In this document: one piece after another, positions 54,386 through 62,856 of the stretch
Layout: every line of letters begins with the position of its first letter
Position numbering within the stretch: the stretch's first letter is position 1
Assembly: GCA_022834735.1 (NCBI GenBank)
Contig: BQKD01000001.1
Coordinates: 2,147,659 to 2,211,658 of the forward strand
Reading direction: 5' to 3'
Length of the DNA stretch: 64,000 nucleotides
From: Erysipelotrichaceae bacterium OPF54
GTDB taxonomy: Bacteria; Bacillota_I; Bacilli_A; Erysipelotrichales; Erysipelotrichaceae
Made by a program: the position numbers and the translations under genes
Notes under the pieces: generated by a model
What the model was told of the DNA's origin: nothing
The model's input: the letters and a program-made list of their open reading frames with translations, nothing else
Databases searched by the model: none

Positions 54386-56389
54386 ATGAAAAAAGTAAAG
54401 AAGAAGGATGCAGATACCCTTCAAAAATCAAATATACGGGAAGAAAAAAAACGGATGCGCTCGAATAAGCTGCACAAGTGGCCTGACTGGATCGAATGGA
54501 TCCTGTGCACGCTCGTTTCGGGCGCTCTTATTTTCTGCCTGTATCGCCTGAGCATGCTCGATCTGAAGATCATGATCGCGATCGCGGGAATGCTGATCGC
54601 TCTCGATCTGATCTTTCTCGTCCTGCTGCTCAAAAGAAAACAGTTCAAGTGGACTTCTGTCGTTTTCCGGATCGTGCTTCTGGTCTATGTGCTGGCTGCA
54701 GGATACGGAACGTATACGCTCAACAACACGTACAACGCGCTCAACGACATCACTTCGTCCGTGCAGAGCATTGTCAAGATCGATCTGCTGACAAAAAGCG
54801 ATTCCAGCCTGAATTCGATCGAGGATTTTGCCAACAAAAAGATCGGCTACTCCAACAGCGCGGACTCCTTTGCGGCAAGCAGTGCGATGTCGGAGATCAA
54901 TACGCAGACCGCAACGGTCGAATACGTGGATATGAACGACTATCAGCAGCTGTATGAAAAGCTGATGAACAACGGGATCGATGGTCTGATCATTCCGCAC
55001 AACCGCATTTCCCTTCTTAAAGAGGAATACAAAAATATCAGCAAGGACACGAAGACGATCGAATCGTTCGAAGCGGAACGCCAGATCAAGCCTGTCTCTT
55101 CGGATATCGACATTTCGCGCAAGCCGTTCGTAGTGTATCTTGCCGGGATCGACGAAGGGGATGACCCTTCGATCGATGCGCGCAGCGACGTCAATATCCT
55201 GGTGATGGTGGATCCGCTCAACAACCAGATGACGACTGTTTCTATTCCGCGCGACAGCTATGTGCCAAACCCTGCGTTAGGCAACGGCTCGGACAAGCTG
55301 ACGCATCTAGGCAACGACGGGGCGCTCAACAGCATGGAAGGGATCGAGGAGGCATTCGGTATCGATATCGATTACTTTGCGAAAGTGAATTTCCAGTCCC
55401 TGATCCATATCGTGGACGCGATCGGCGGCGTGGACGTGGATGTCAAGATCGACTTCAACGAACAGGACGAAAACCGTTCCTTCAAAAAATCCGATAAGAT
55501 CTATCTGAAAAAAGGGATGCAGACGCTCAACGGAAAAGAGGCGCTTGCGTATGCCCGCCATCGAAAGACGGCTGGTTATGGTACGACAGGACGCGAAAAC
55601 GCCCAGCAGCAGATCATTCAGGCGATCATGAAAAAACTGACGACTGCCGAGGGCATCACGCATATCAACGATCTGATGAATGTGGCTTCGAAATATGTAG
55701 CTACCAATATGCCGCTCTCCTCGATCCAGTCTTTTGTTTCCAAGCAGCTGCGCGACGTGAAGCCGTGGAGCGTGGATTCGATCACATTGAAGGGTGGTTC
55801 GGATGCGACCCTGACGACCGTATCGATGCCTAGCACGCCGCTTTCCTGCTACCTGCTTTCGCCAGGCGATATCACGAAAGTGTACAATGCGTATCAGCGG
55901 ATGTTCGACACCAGCAAGATGAAAGATTTCAAATTCGATCTGAGCGCCAATCCGAAATGCACGATCAAATATCCGAAAGATCAGGATATCAGCGAATACA
56001 TGATCACAAGTGCGGATGCGGACCGTCTGAATCCGTACAGCGTATATTACGGTATCGACCGGGTGGACAGTTCCAACGCGCAGGTCAGCGAGCAGCGTGC
56101 CCAGAACAACAACATCGAGATCGTTGTTCCGCAGGCGCCGGTTTACGAATATGTGCCGGTTGCTCCTTCGGTTCCGGAAGATACCGGCAATCCAGGCGAC
56201 AATACGACAACGCCTTCGGTTCCGGATGATACGGGAAACACAGGCGACAATACGACAACGCCAGATGTTCCGGCCGATCCGGGAACGACTCCGGATGTTC
56301 CGGTCGATCCAGGCACGGACGAGGGTGGTTCGGTTCCGTCTGAACCGGTTGTTCCGCCTGCAGACAGTTCCGGACAGGAAACGAACTAA
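54386..56389 (+). CDS. LytR-CpsA-Psr (LCP) wall-polymer ligase with an extra ligand-binding-like domain
   Basis: 667 residues. Three membrane helices lie near 35-130. A ~120-residue external stretch (FANKKIGYSNSADSFAASSA and DYQQLYEKLMNNGIDGLIIP) resembles a solute-binding-protein lobe. The LCP catalytic domain follows with LAGIDEG, ARSDVNILVMVDPLNNQMTT, SIPRDSYV, GIDIDYFAKVNFQSLIHIVD and LNGKEALAYARHRKT. The C-terminus is Pro/Thr/Asp-rich with tandem repeats. LCP proteins attach teichoic acids or capsule to peptidoglycan. The SD GGTGAG lies before the ATG. IS1634 sits just upstream, with the promoter region duplicated. Confidence 0.9.
   Translation: MKKVKKKDADTLQKSNIREEKKRMRSNKLHKWPDWIEWILCTLVSGALIFCLYRLSMLDLKIMIAIAGMLIALDLIFLVLLLKRKQFKWTSVVFRIVLLVYVLAAGYGTYTLNNTYNALNDITSSVQSIVKIDLLTKSDSSLNSIEDFANKKIGYSNSADSFAASSAMSEINTQTATVEYVDMNDYQQLYEKLMNNGIDGLIIPHNRISLLKEEYKNISKDTKTIESFEAERQIKPVSSDIDISRKPFVVYLAGIDEGDDPSIDARSDVNILVMVDPLNNQMTTVSIPRDSYVPNPALGNGSDKLTHLGNDGALNSMEGIEEAFGIDIDYFAKVNFQSLIHIVDAIGGVDVDVKIDFNEQDENRSFKKSDKIYLKKGMQTLNGKEALAYARHRKTAGYGTTGRENAQQQIIQAIMKKLTTAEGITHINDLMNVASKYVATNMPLSSIQSFVSKQLRDVKPWSVDSITLKGGSDATLTTVSMPSTPLSCYLLSPGDITKVYNAYQRMFDTSKMKDFKFDLSANPKCTIKYPKDQDISEYMITSADADRLNPYSVYYGIDRVDSSNAQVSEQRAQNNNIEIVVPQAPVYEYVPVAPSVPEDTGNPGDNTTTPSVPDDTGNTGDNTTTPDVPADPGTTPDVPVDPGTDEGGSVPSEPVVPPADSSGQETN
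56165..56260 (+). repeat. two 48-bp tandem repeats in the LCP gene tail
   Basis: 56165-56212 and 56213-56260 are near-identical and encode two 16-residue units of the form PSVPxDTGNxGDNTTT. They extend a low-complexity, probably disordered tail. Copy number may vary between strains through slippage. Confidence 0.85.
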
Positions 56390-56402
56390 CAGCTTAATAC
56401 TT

Positions 56403-56431
56403 AAAAATCCCGATCATTGATCGGGATTTTT
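56403..56431 (+). terminator. terminator of the LCP gene
   Basis: Perfect hairpin AAAAATCCCGATCA / TGATCGGGATTTTT with T-run in both directions; it may also end the convergent alarmone gene. Confidence 0.9.
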
Positions 56432-56453
56432 AATTGGATTTATTTTTTTCTTT

Positions 56454-57161
56454 TTACTTGATCACGTTTCTATAGTCTTCTTCCTGTTCGATCGTTTCCT
56501 GATCGATGCGGTTGCGGATCGACTGCATCTGTTCGTCCAGATTGGCGCTGATGGCTGCACAGCCGCGAAGCTGGCTGGACAGCTTGCCGATCAGTTCGTC
56601 CGAAAGATCTTTTTTATAACGCATCTGGTGTTCGAGGGATGCCCAGAATTCCATCGCAATGGTTCGGAGCTGCACTTCGACTTTCATCATTTTCTTTTCG
56701 TGCATGAGATAGATCGGTGTTTCAATGATCAGATGAAGCGAACGGTATCCGTTTTCCTTGGGATGGCGGATGTAGTCTTTCTTTCTGATCAGATGGACAT
56801 CGTCCTGTTCCAGAAACGCGCCGGCAAGCCGGTCGATATCATCGATGAAGGGACAGACGACGCGAACACCAGCCACATCGAGCACCTCGTTTTCGATATT
56901 TTCCCAGCACAAGGACAATCCTTTGCGTTCAAGCTTTTCGAGGATGCTCTGGGGCGATTTCAGCCTTGTCTGGATATCATTGACCGGATTGCGGTCGTTG
57001 AGCAGCGCGCTCTCGTCGGCAAGGATCTGAAACTTTGTTTCCACTTCGCGGATCGCCGAGCGGTAATACGTCATCAGGGTCTGAAATTCCTGTGTCCTGG
57101 CCTGAAACTTTTCCAGTATGGCCGGATCGGGCTTTTCTATTTCTTTTTCATGTTTCTTCAT
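56454..57161 (-). CDS. small alarmone synthetase (RelQ/SasB type)
   Basis: 235 residues, single GTP pyrophosphokinase domain without a hydrolase domain. Key motifs are QTRLKSPQSILEKLERKGL, EVLDVAGVRVVCPFIDDI, RHPKENGYRSLHLIIE and VEVQLRTIAMEFWASLEHQM, with a C-terminal helical tail as in RelQ tetramers. It makes (p)ppGpp or pGpp from GTP/GDP and ATP. The SD is weak (AGAGA). It lies 28 bp after the hypothetical gene and may be co-transcribed with it. Confidence 0.9.
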   Translation of the reverse strand: MKKHEKEIEKPDPAILEKFQARTQEFQTLMTYYRSAIREVETKFQILADESALLNDRNPVNDIQTRLKSPQSILEKLERKGLSLCWENIENEVLDVAGVRVVCPFIDDIDRLAGAFLEQDDVHLIRKKDYIRHPKENGYRSLHLIIETPIYLMHEKKMMKVEVQLRTIAMEFWASLEHQMRYKKDLSDELIGKLSSQLRGCAAISANLDEQMQSIRNRIDQETIEQEEDYRNVIK

Positions 57162-57189
57162 TTAAAATTTCTCTTTCTTTTTATTATGC

Positions 57190-58362
57190 TTATTCGTTCA
57201 TGAATCCGCTCTGACGAATGCACTGTTTCAAATACGGAAGTTCCTTCTCGCTGACCGCCACATCATGGAAGTACAGGCTTCGGTCATCCTTTCTGACTTC
57301 GGCTTCGAGCACGTAATATCCGTCTTCCATCCAGTCATCCATCCAGATGCTTTTGCCGTCATACAATTCCGGTTCCTGGTCGGCCAGTCCCTTTTTGTTC
57401 GTGATGATCATCGGCTCCCGGCTTGCCTGGATGAGCCATGTCCACTGGCCGTCATCCGTATAGGGTGCCATCAGATTGATGGATTCGGTGATCGGATCAT
57501 AGCTGCGTTCGGCAGCTCCGGGTGCGACGACCTTGGCGTCTGCAAAAAGGTGGTAAACTTCTCTGGTACGGTACTGAATGGCTTCCTGTTCCATCTTGAT
57601 GGCGTCCTTGAGCTTGTCTTCGCGTCCGAGCAGCCCGACCAGCTGATGGTATTCTTTCAGAGGCATTGGCAGATCCTTGTCCTTTTCATGGGCGATCTCG
57701 AGATAATCGCACACTTCATTGGCCGTTTTCCGGGTCTGTTCGTTCATGTTCGTATAGACGCCGACTCCTTCTTTGGCCAGCAGCGTTAGGGCGGCGTTGC
57801 GGTAAAAGCGGGCGTCGCGGTCCCAGTCGTTCCATACGTAAAAGGAGTCCATGAGATCATGAAGTTCCATTTCCATAAATTCCTTCTGATCCATATCGCC
57901 AATGGATGTCAGGATGCGGTCCGGTTTTTCGATGGGCAGAAAATATGTTTCATCATATAAATAGTTTTTCTGCCGGAATCCGGGATCGCTGAGCAGCAGC
58001 TGGCGGACATAATCGAGCTCGTTTTCATAAATGTGATGGAGCCGGTGAAAGTCTTCGTTGCTGGCATAGTCGAGATCGTCGATCAGTTCGTATTCGCCTG
58101 GCACTTCTTCTTCGATGTCCTTGAACAGGTCGACGACGAACGCATGGAATCCGGCGCCGGCATGGCGCGTGTTGGCTGTCAGATACATCGTCTTGTCGTC
58201 TTCGGTCACGACGATCTTGCCTTGCGGACACGCGAGGATCTCGACGCTGGCGCCGCGGTCCTCGATCTGGATGCCTTCGCGCTGGCACAATGCGCCAAGC
58301 ACTTCATACAATTCGTTCATTTCCTTTTCGTTTCTGTCTTTGCATAATAGCTGTACATACAT
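57190..58362 (-). CDS. hypothetical 390-residue soluble protein
   Basis: Soluble and acidic, no signal peptide. It begins MYVQLLCKDRNEKEMNELYE. A mid-section with the repeated EFHxxxx and a mixture of helices around MNEQTRKTANEVCDYLEIAH suggests a helical repeat region. No domain I recognise. The ATG at 58362 with GGAGG at 58371-58375 is better than the TTG at 58377. It is directly downstream of a hairpin/T-run that may attenuate it. Neighbours are alarmone synthetase and lipoprotein genes, from which no function follows. Confidence 0.7.
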   Translation of the reverse strand: MYVQLLCKDRNEKEMNELYEVLGALCQREGIQIEDRGASVEILACPQGKIVVTEDDKTMYLTANTRHAGAGFHAFVVDLFKDIEEEVPGEYELIDDLDYASNEDFHRLHHIYENELDYVRQLLLSDPGFRQKNYLYDETYFLPIEKPDRILTSIGDMDQKEFMEMELHDLMDSFYVWNDWDRDARFYRNAALTLLAKEGVGVYTNMNEQTRKTANEVCDYLEIAHEKDKDLPMPLKEYHQLVGLLGREDKLKDAIKMEQEAIQYRTREVYHLFADAKVVAPGAAERSYDPITESINLMAPYTDDGQWTWLIQASREPMIITNKKGLADQEPELYDGKSIWMDDWMEDGYYVLEAEVRKDDRSLYFHDVAVSEKELPYLKQCIRQSGFMNE

Positions 58363-58375
58363 ACCCTTTTCCTCC

Positions 58376-58398
58376 AAAAAAAGACACTGACGTGTCTT
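58376..58398 (-). terminator. terminator or attenuator between the lipoprotein and the 390-residue gene
   Basis: AGACAC / GTGTCT hairpin (58382-58397), read leftward into seven T that abut the GGAGG of the next gene, leaving no room for a separate promoter. Confidence 0.7.
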
Positions 58399-58404
58399 GT
58401 GTTT

Positions 58405-59079
58405 TTATTCTACGGCAATTACACGGTAAACGTCTTTTGGTTCTCCCGCTTCTTTTGTTCCTGTGACGTCCGCTTTTGAAACATAGTGAACGTCCTGCAC
58501 TTTGATTATCGAGCATTTTGCGCTCGTTTTAAAGTTTGATGCTTCCGGGCTGTCTGCGTATTCGATGGCCGCGTTCATCGTATATCCGTCATATTCATTG
58601 TCCATGTACGTTATTTTTGCGGGTGTCACATTGCTCAGTGTCACATTGACGACCTGCGGCAGAGCCGAGCTTCCATCTTTTGCCTTGATCTGCGCGTAGT
58701 TGTTGTAGTAATAGTATTTGGCGTATTCGGCAAAGTCCTCGTTGCTTGCGGCCGGAATATAGTCGAGCCCGCCGATGTCTCCGTCGCTGTCCTTGTTGGA
58801 CAAGGTGAAAAAGTCGGCCAGAAAAGCGGTCATGACGGCTTTTGCCTGTTCCTCGTCCGATTTTCCTAAAGAAGCACTGACATCATCATACGTTTTTGCA
58901 ATGTACTCGGTCGGATCATCGGGTGCCCAGTACGTATCGTTTTCCTTTACTGTATATTTGACGGCTTTCTCTTCCGCCGTGTCGGACTGGCTGCTTTTTT
59001 GTGTGCCTGAGCAGGCGCTCAAAGGCATAGCGAAAGCGAGCAGTCCGGCGAAAAGAAGTGATTTTATCGTTTTGCTCAT
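58405..59079 (-). CDS. lipoprotein
   Basis: 224 residues. Signal peptide MSKTIKSLLFAGLLAFAMPL with lipobox LSAC (Cys at 23). The mature protein has a helical ENDTYWAPDDPTEYIAKTYD start and a strand-rich second half (VVNVTLSNVTPAKITYMDNE, AKCSIIKVQDVHYVSKADV). The layout resembles DUF5105-like lipoproteins, but this is not certain. It is the first gene of the leftward cluster; the terminator follows it. Confidence 0.8.
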   Translation of the reverse strand: MSKTIKSLLFAGLLAFAMPLSACSGTQKSSQSDTAEEKAVKYTVKENDTYWAPDDPTEYIAKTYDDVSASLGKSDEEQAKAVMTAFLADFFTLSNKDSDGDIGGLDYIPAASNEDFAEYAKYYYYNNYAQIKAKDGSSALPQVVNVTLSNVTPAKITYMDNEYDGYTMNAAIEYADSPEASNFKTSAKCSIIKVQDVHYVSKADVTGTKEAGEPKDVYRVIAVE

Positions 59080-59219
59080 GTGTATTGGTTTTCCTCATCT
59101 CTAACATGTTTAAGTATAGCATACATAGGCAAGTCAGGCCACGACGGCTTTGCCGGCTGCGATTTTATAGGATTAGCTGGCTGTTTCGGGTATAATAGAA
59201 AGAACAAAGGAGCAATACT

Positions 59220-60098
59220 ATGAATCAAATCGCAAATGAATGGCAGGACTATGAAGTGATCGATACGGGAAACCGTGAAAAGCTTGAACGCTGGAATCAT
59301 GTGATCCTGCGCCGGCCTGACCCGGTCGCGGTGTGGCCGATCGAAGATGAAAAAAAGTGGAACAGGGCGGATGCGGTGTATCACCGTTCCAATAAGGGCG
59401 GAGGCAGCTGGGAATACAAAAAACCGCTGAAGGAATACTGGACCATTCAATACAAGGATCTGTGCTTCCGGATCTCGCCGACCGGTTTCAAGCATACGGG
59501 CCTGTTTCCGGAACAGGCAAGCAACTGGGATTTCATGATGAACGCGATCCGGAGGGCAAAACAGAACGGAAAGGAAAACATCCGGATCCTGAATCTTTTT
59601 GCCTATACGGGCGGGGCGACGATGGCTTGCGCCAGGGCCGGGGCCGAGGAAGTTGTGCATGTAGACGCTTCCAAAGGGATCAATGAATGGGCCAAGGAAA
59701 ATATGCGGCTCAACCATCTGGAAGACCATACGATCCGCTTTATCGTGGATGATGTCATGAAGTTCATTCAGCGTGAGATCCGGCGCGGGCGCAAATACGA
59801 CGGAATTGTCATGGATCCGCCTAGCTACGGCCGCGGACCGAAAAACGAAGTATGGAAGCTCGAAAACAACTTGTACGAGCTTGTGTTCGAGGCGCAGAAG
59901 CTGCTCAGCGACGATCCTTTGTTTTTGATCGTGAACTGCTATACGACCGGCTTTTCGCTTTGCACGCTCGATGAGGTCATGAAGCGTGCCATAAAAAAAG
60001 AGGGATCGGTCGAGGTCGGAGAGAATCTGCTTCCGGTCACTGCCGGCAGCAGTGTTCTGCCATGCGGGATCTTCGGACGCTGGACACCGGAAAAATAA
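59220..60098 (+). CDS. class I SAM-dependent rRNA-type methyltransferase
   Basis: 292 residues, YccW/RlmI-like C-terminal methyltransferase domain without a PUA domain. Motifs are ILNLFAYTGGATMACARAGA (motif I), VDASKGINEWAKENMRLNHL (motif II), RFIVDDVMKFI and the DPPSYGRGPKNEVWKLE catalytic NPPY-like loop. RNA m5C methylation is expected, but the target is unknown. The gene ends RWTPEK; the 17 bp encoding this end are repeated at 60962. Confidence 0.88.
   Translation: MNQIANEWQDYEVIDTGNREKLERWNHVILRRPDPVAVWPIEDEKKWNRADAVYHRSNKGGGSWEYKKPLKEYWTIQYKDLCFRISPTGFKHTGLFPEQASNWDFMMNAIRRAKQNGKENIRILNLFAYTGGATMACARAGAEEVVHVDASKGINEWAKENMRLNHLEDHTIRFIVDDVMKFIQREIRRGRKYDGIVMDPPSYGRGPKNEVWKLENNLYELVFEAQKLLSDDPLFLIVNCYTTGFSLCTLDEVMKRAIKKEGSVEVGENLLPVTAGSSVLPCGIFGRWTPEK
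60078..60094 (+). repeat. 17-bp direct repeat, left copy
   Basis: CGCTGGACACCGGAAAA at the 3' end of the methyltransferase gene, repeated at 60962-60978 beyond the toxin-antitoxin pair. Confidence 0.9.
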
Positions 60099-60244
60099 AA
60101 CGAAAACAAGTCATCTGGAAATGATCTTCTGGATGATTTTTTTGCATAGCTTAAAAATATTCTTCTGCAAATGCAAACTGCTTGTTCCTCTTTAATTGAC
60201 AATATGTTGTAATCAACATATTATAATGATGAAAAGGAGCAAAA

Positions 60245-60609
60245 ATGTACGAAATTATTTTTTATGATTCCGGCAGCGGCCATTGTCCGGTGCAAGAATT
60301 TCTAGATTCATTGCCCCCAAAACTTTTGGCAAAAACTCTGCGTACGATAGATTTGCTGGAAGCAAATGGTCCTTTTTTGCGTGAGCCTTATTCTAAATCG
60401 CTTGATGGCGAAATCTTTGAGCTTCGTACCAAACAAGGATCAAATATTACTCGAATAATTTATTTTTTCTTTATTGGGAAAAAATAATTCTCACAAATGG
60501 TTTTATAAAAAAAACCCAGAAAACGCCGAAAAAAGAACTTGAACTGGCATTAAAAAGAAAAGCCGAATACGAACGGAGGAATCACGATGAGCAGTTATCA
60601 GGCATATAA
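60245..60609 (+). pseudogene. HigB/RelE-like toxin, frameshifted
   Basis: The first 80 residues (MYEIIFYDSGSGHCPVQEFL, RTIDLLEANGPFLREPYSKS, ELRTKQGSNITRIIYFFFIG) are a phage Gp49-like/HigB mRNA-interferase domain. At 60478-60484 a run of six A leads to TAA. One added A would continue IILTNGFIKKTQKTPKKELE to a stop at 60609, the normal C-terminus with the catalytic-type basic residues. One base is therefore missing. The toxin overlaps the antitoxin start by 23 bp, typical for higBA. SD AAGGAG. It is inactive unless the run is misread. Confidence 0.8.
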
Positions 60610-60883
60610 AAAAAATGTATTAAAGGATCCTGAAATAAAAGCAGAATATGAAGCATTAGAACCGGAATTCGATATCATCCAGGCACTGATTGATGCACGT
60701 CTGCAGCAGCATCTCACCCAGAAAGAACTGTCTGGAAGAACCGGCATTACACAAGCAGATATTAGTCGTATTGAAAACGGAACAAGAAATCCAAGTTTAA
60801 ACATGATCAAAAAACTAGCAAAAGCACTGAACATGCAGTTAAAGCTCGAGTTTATTCCTGTTTCAGCAAAAAATAAAAATTAA
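60587..60883 (+). CDS. HigA-like XRE antitoxin
   Basis: 98 residues with a helix-turn-helix in LTQKELSGRTGITQADISRI and the C-terminal extension ENGTRNPSLNMIKKLAKALN. The N-terminus (KDPEIKAEYEALEPEFDIIQ) is usual for antitoxins encoded after a Gp49-like toxin. SD CGGAGGA. It should bind the toxin and repress the operon. It is intact while the toxin is not. Confidence 0.85.
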   Translation: MSSYQAYKKNVLKDPEIKAEYEALEPEFDIIQALIDARLQQHLTQKELSGRTGITQADISRIENGTRNPSLNMIKKLAKALNMQLKLEFIPVSAKNKN

Positions 60884-60961
60884 TTTTATCTTATCTAAAT
60901 CAAGTAAGCGAAAAGATTTGCCTTTCCGATTTTGCTCTAGATCGAGAGTTTTCTTCTGCAG

Positions 60962-60978
60962 CGCTGGACACCGGAAAA
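60962..60978 (+). repeat. 17-bp direct repeat, right copy
   Basis: Same 17 bases as 60078-60094. Read in the methyltransferase frame it gives RWTPEN-stop and is followed by a normal terminator, so this looks like the original gene end. Confidence 0.9.
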
Positions 60979-60995
60979 TTAACCGAAACAGGATC

Positions 60996-61023
60996 AGAGC
61001 GAACCGATGATTCGCTCTTTTTT
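60996..61023 (+). terminator. terminator, originally of the methyltransferase gene
   Basis: AGAGCGAA / TTCGCTCT hairpin and six T. It is used by whatever is read through from the antitoxin, and it overlaps the stop of the convergent serine hydrolase gene. Confidence 0.8.
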
Positions 61024-61996
61024 ATTTCGCTTCTTCTCTCTTTTCAGGGAGCAGTCCTTCTTTTTCCAGGTACTGATAAGTCGTTTCGCATAAAGTGCTG
61101 ACTGTTTCTTTTTTCGCATCTTTTGTGAATACGACAAGGATAAACTGATTGTCTATGATGCCGGCGTCCATATAGTAGGTGTCGGCCCAGCCTGACTTGT
61201 GGGCACAGACGGCTGCTTCGGGCAGGCCGGCAGGCAGGCCGGAATCTTCTTCGCACTGTTTTAACAGGGCGAGCATTTTGCTGCTGTACGGAAGGGTTTC
61301 TGCCTGGATCTTTTCGAGCAGTTTTCCGACATCTTCAGGAGTGGTCACGTTCTCTTTTCCGTCTGTAAAATAGTTGTTTCCGGGCAGCAGGGCGTGATGG
61401 AGGGTGGTATTTTTCAGGCCAAGCGATGTGCAGCAGCTGTTCACTTTTTTTATTCCCTGCATGCCGTTCCCTTTCCCGATCATGGTCAGCAATACATTGT
61501 ACGATGTATTGTCGCTGATGATGATCATATCTTCCAGATATGGTGTGCATTTCTTTTCGGACAATGTTCTCTGAAAGATCTGGTCATAGGTGGCGGCCAT
61601 GACGAACAGCTTGATGACCGAACAAGGATACATTTTCTTATTGTTGATCGAAAAGGACTGCCGGGAGGGCAAGTATTCGAAATACACTTCGATCGTCCCG
61701 GGCATTTTCACTATTTTTTGTTCGATCTCGTTTTGCAGAGAGTCCAGTTTTGCGCCAAGCTGTTTTTGTTCGATGGTTTTTAAAAGTGTGACCGATTCTT
61801 CGATCACGATCTCTTCTGTTTCTTTTTCAATTTCAACGGGCGTGCCGTTGTGCGTATAGTAATATGTTCCGGTATCGGTCGCGAACGAGCCGGCGGGCTG
61901 AGCGTTGTCCTGAGGGATTGGTGTGAAGGGTGTGGCGGCTACGATCCCGAGGAGCGCAAGACCACCTGCCATATAGGGATAAATGTTCTTTTTCAT
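61022..61996 (-). CDS. class-A beta-lactamase-fold serine hydrolase, membrane-anchored
   Basis: 324 residues from the ATG at 61996 (SD AAAGGAA). One N-terminal helix (MAGGLALLGIVAATPFTPIP), a low-complexity, Gly/Glu-rich linker, then the serine-hydrolase domain: SxxK in YPCSVIKLFVMA, SDN in IIISDNTSYNVLL, and KSG (usual KTG) in VCAHKSGWADTYY. It may be a wall-modifying or penicillin-binding-like enzyme. Resistance cannot be inferred. It converges with the antitoxin region. Confidence 0.82.
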   Translation of the reverse strand: MKKNIYPYMAGGLALLGIVAATPFTPIPQDNAQPAGSFATDTGTYYYTHNGTPVEIEKETEEIVIEESVTLLKTIEQKQLGAKLDSLQNEIEQKIVKMPGTIEVYFEYLPSRQSFSINNKKMYPCSVIKLFVMAATYDQIFQRTLSEKKCTPYLEDMIIISDNTSYNVLLTMIGKGNGMQGIKKVNSCCTSLGLKNTTLHHALLPGNNYFTDGKENVTTPEDVGKLLEKIQAETLPYSSKMLALLKQCEEDSGLPAGLPEAAVCAHKSGWADTYYMDAGIIDNQFILVVFTKDAKKETVSTLCETTYQYLEKEGLLPEKREEAK

Positions 61997-62157
61997 GATC
62001 TGTTCCTTTGTCTTTAGTTTAGCGTATTGCGTGAAAATTTTCTTTTTTATTTTCATTTTTTGTTCATTTCTGAAAATTTCCGTGTAAAAAATGATGTGGT
62101 AATTATTTCCTTCTTTCGGTATAGTTAAAGCAATTAAGAAAGAGGTGTAGTAATATC

Positions 62158-62856
62158 ATGAACTGGCTTAGTTTAATCGGGATCGTGATCGTTATTGTGG
62201 GTTTTACGCTCAAATGGAATTCGATCCTTGTCATTCTTCTTGCGGCGGCGGCTACCGGACTGGTAAGTGGCATTTCGCCGGTCGCCCTGCTCGAAACGAT
62301 CGGCACGACGTTCGTAGCCAACCGGAATATGGCGATTTTTATTATCGTGATGCTTGTCACGGGAACTTTGGAGCGTAACGGTCTGCGCGAAGCGGCTGCA
62401 GGTCTGATCGGTAAATTCAAAGGAGCTACGAGTGGTGTGGTTATCGGGATCTATGGTGTGATGCGTGCTGTTTTCGCGGCGTTCAATGTCGGCTTTGGCG
62501 GTGTGGCCGGATTTGTCCGGCCGGTCATCATGCCTATGGCTGAAGGGGCGATCAGGGCGCGTGGCCATGAACCGCATGAAGAGCATATGGAAGAGCTGAA
62601 AGGTATGGCTTCGGGCATGGAAAATATCACATGGTTTTTCGGACAGGTGCTGTTTGTGGGTGGTTCGGGCGCTCTGCTGGTGCAGGGTACGCTGCAGGGC
62701 CTTGGCATTCATGTCGATCTGATCGATCTGGCGCTTGTGGAAATTCCGGTTTGTGTCATCGCGACCGTGCTTGCGATCATTTATTACTATGTGAAAGATC
62801 GCCGGATGCTGAAAAAATACTATAAGGACGAGCTTGGAAAGGATGGTCTGCAATGA
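62158..62856 (+). CDS. DUF969 subunit of a 5-oxoproline transporter
   Basis: 232 residues with about six membrane helices (LSLIGIVIVIVGFTLKWNSI, ILVILLAAAATGLVSGI and further). DUF969 proteins are always found next to DUF979 and pcp. It is the first gene of this operon; a TATAGT (62120-62125) might be its -10. The next gene overlaps by 4 bp (ATGA). Transport of pyroglutamate is inferred from family context. Confidence 0.82.
   Translation: MNWLSLIGIVIVIVGFTLKWNSILVILLAAAATGLVSGISPVALLETIGTTFVANRNMAIFIIVMLVTGTLERNGLREAAAGLIGKFKGATSGVVIGIYGVMRAVFAAFNVGFGGVAGFVRPVIMPMAEGAIRARGHEPHEEHMEELKGMASGMENITWFFGQVLFVGGSGALLVQGTLQGLGIHVDLIDLALVEIPVCVIATVLAIIYYYVKDRRMLKKYYKDELGKDGLQ

Noticed and set aside
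56165-56260. CRISPR-like repeats
   Set aside because: The repeats are tandem, contiguous, in frame and encode a Pro/Thr-rich tail; there are no spacers. No CRISPR array was seen anywhere in the window.
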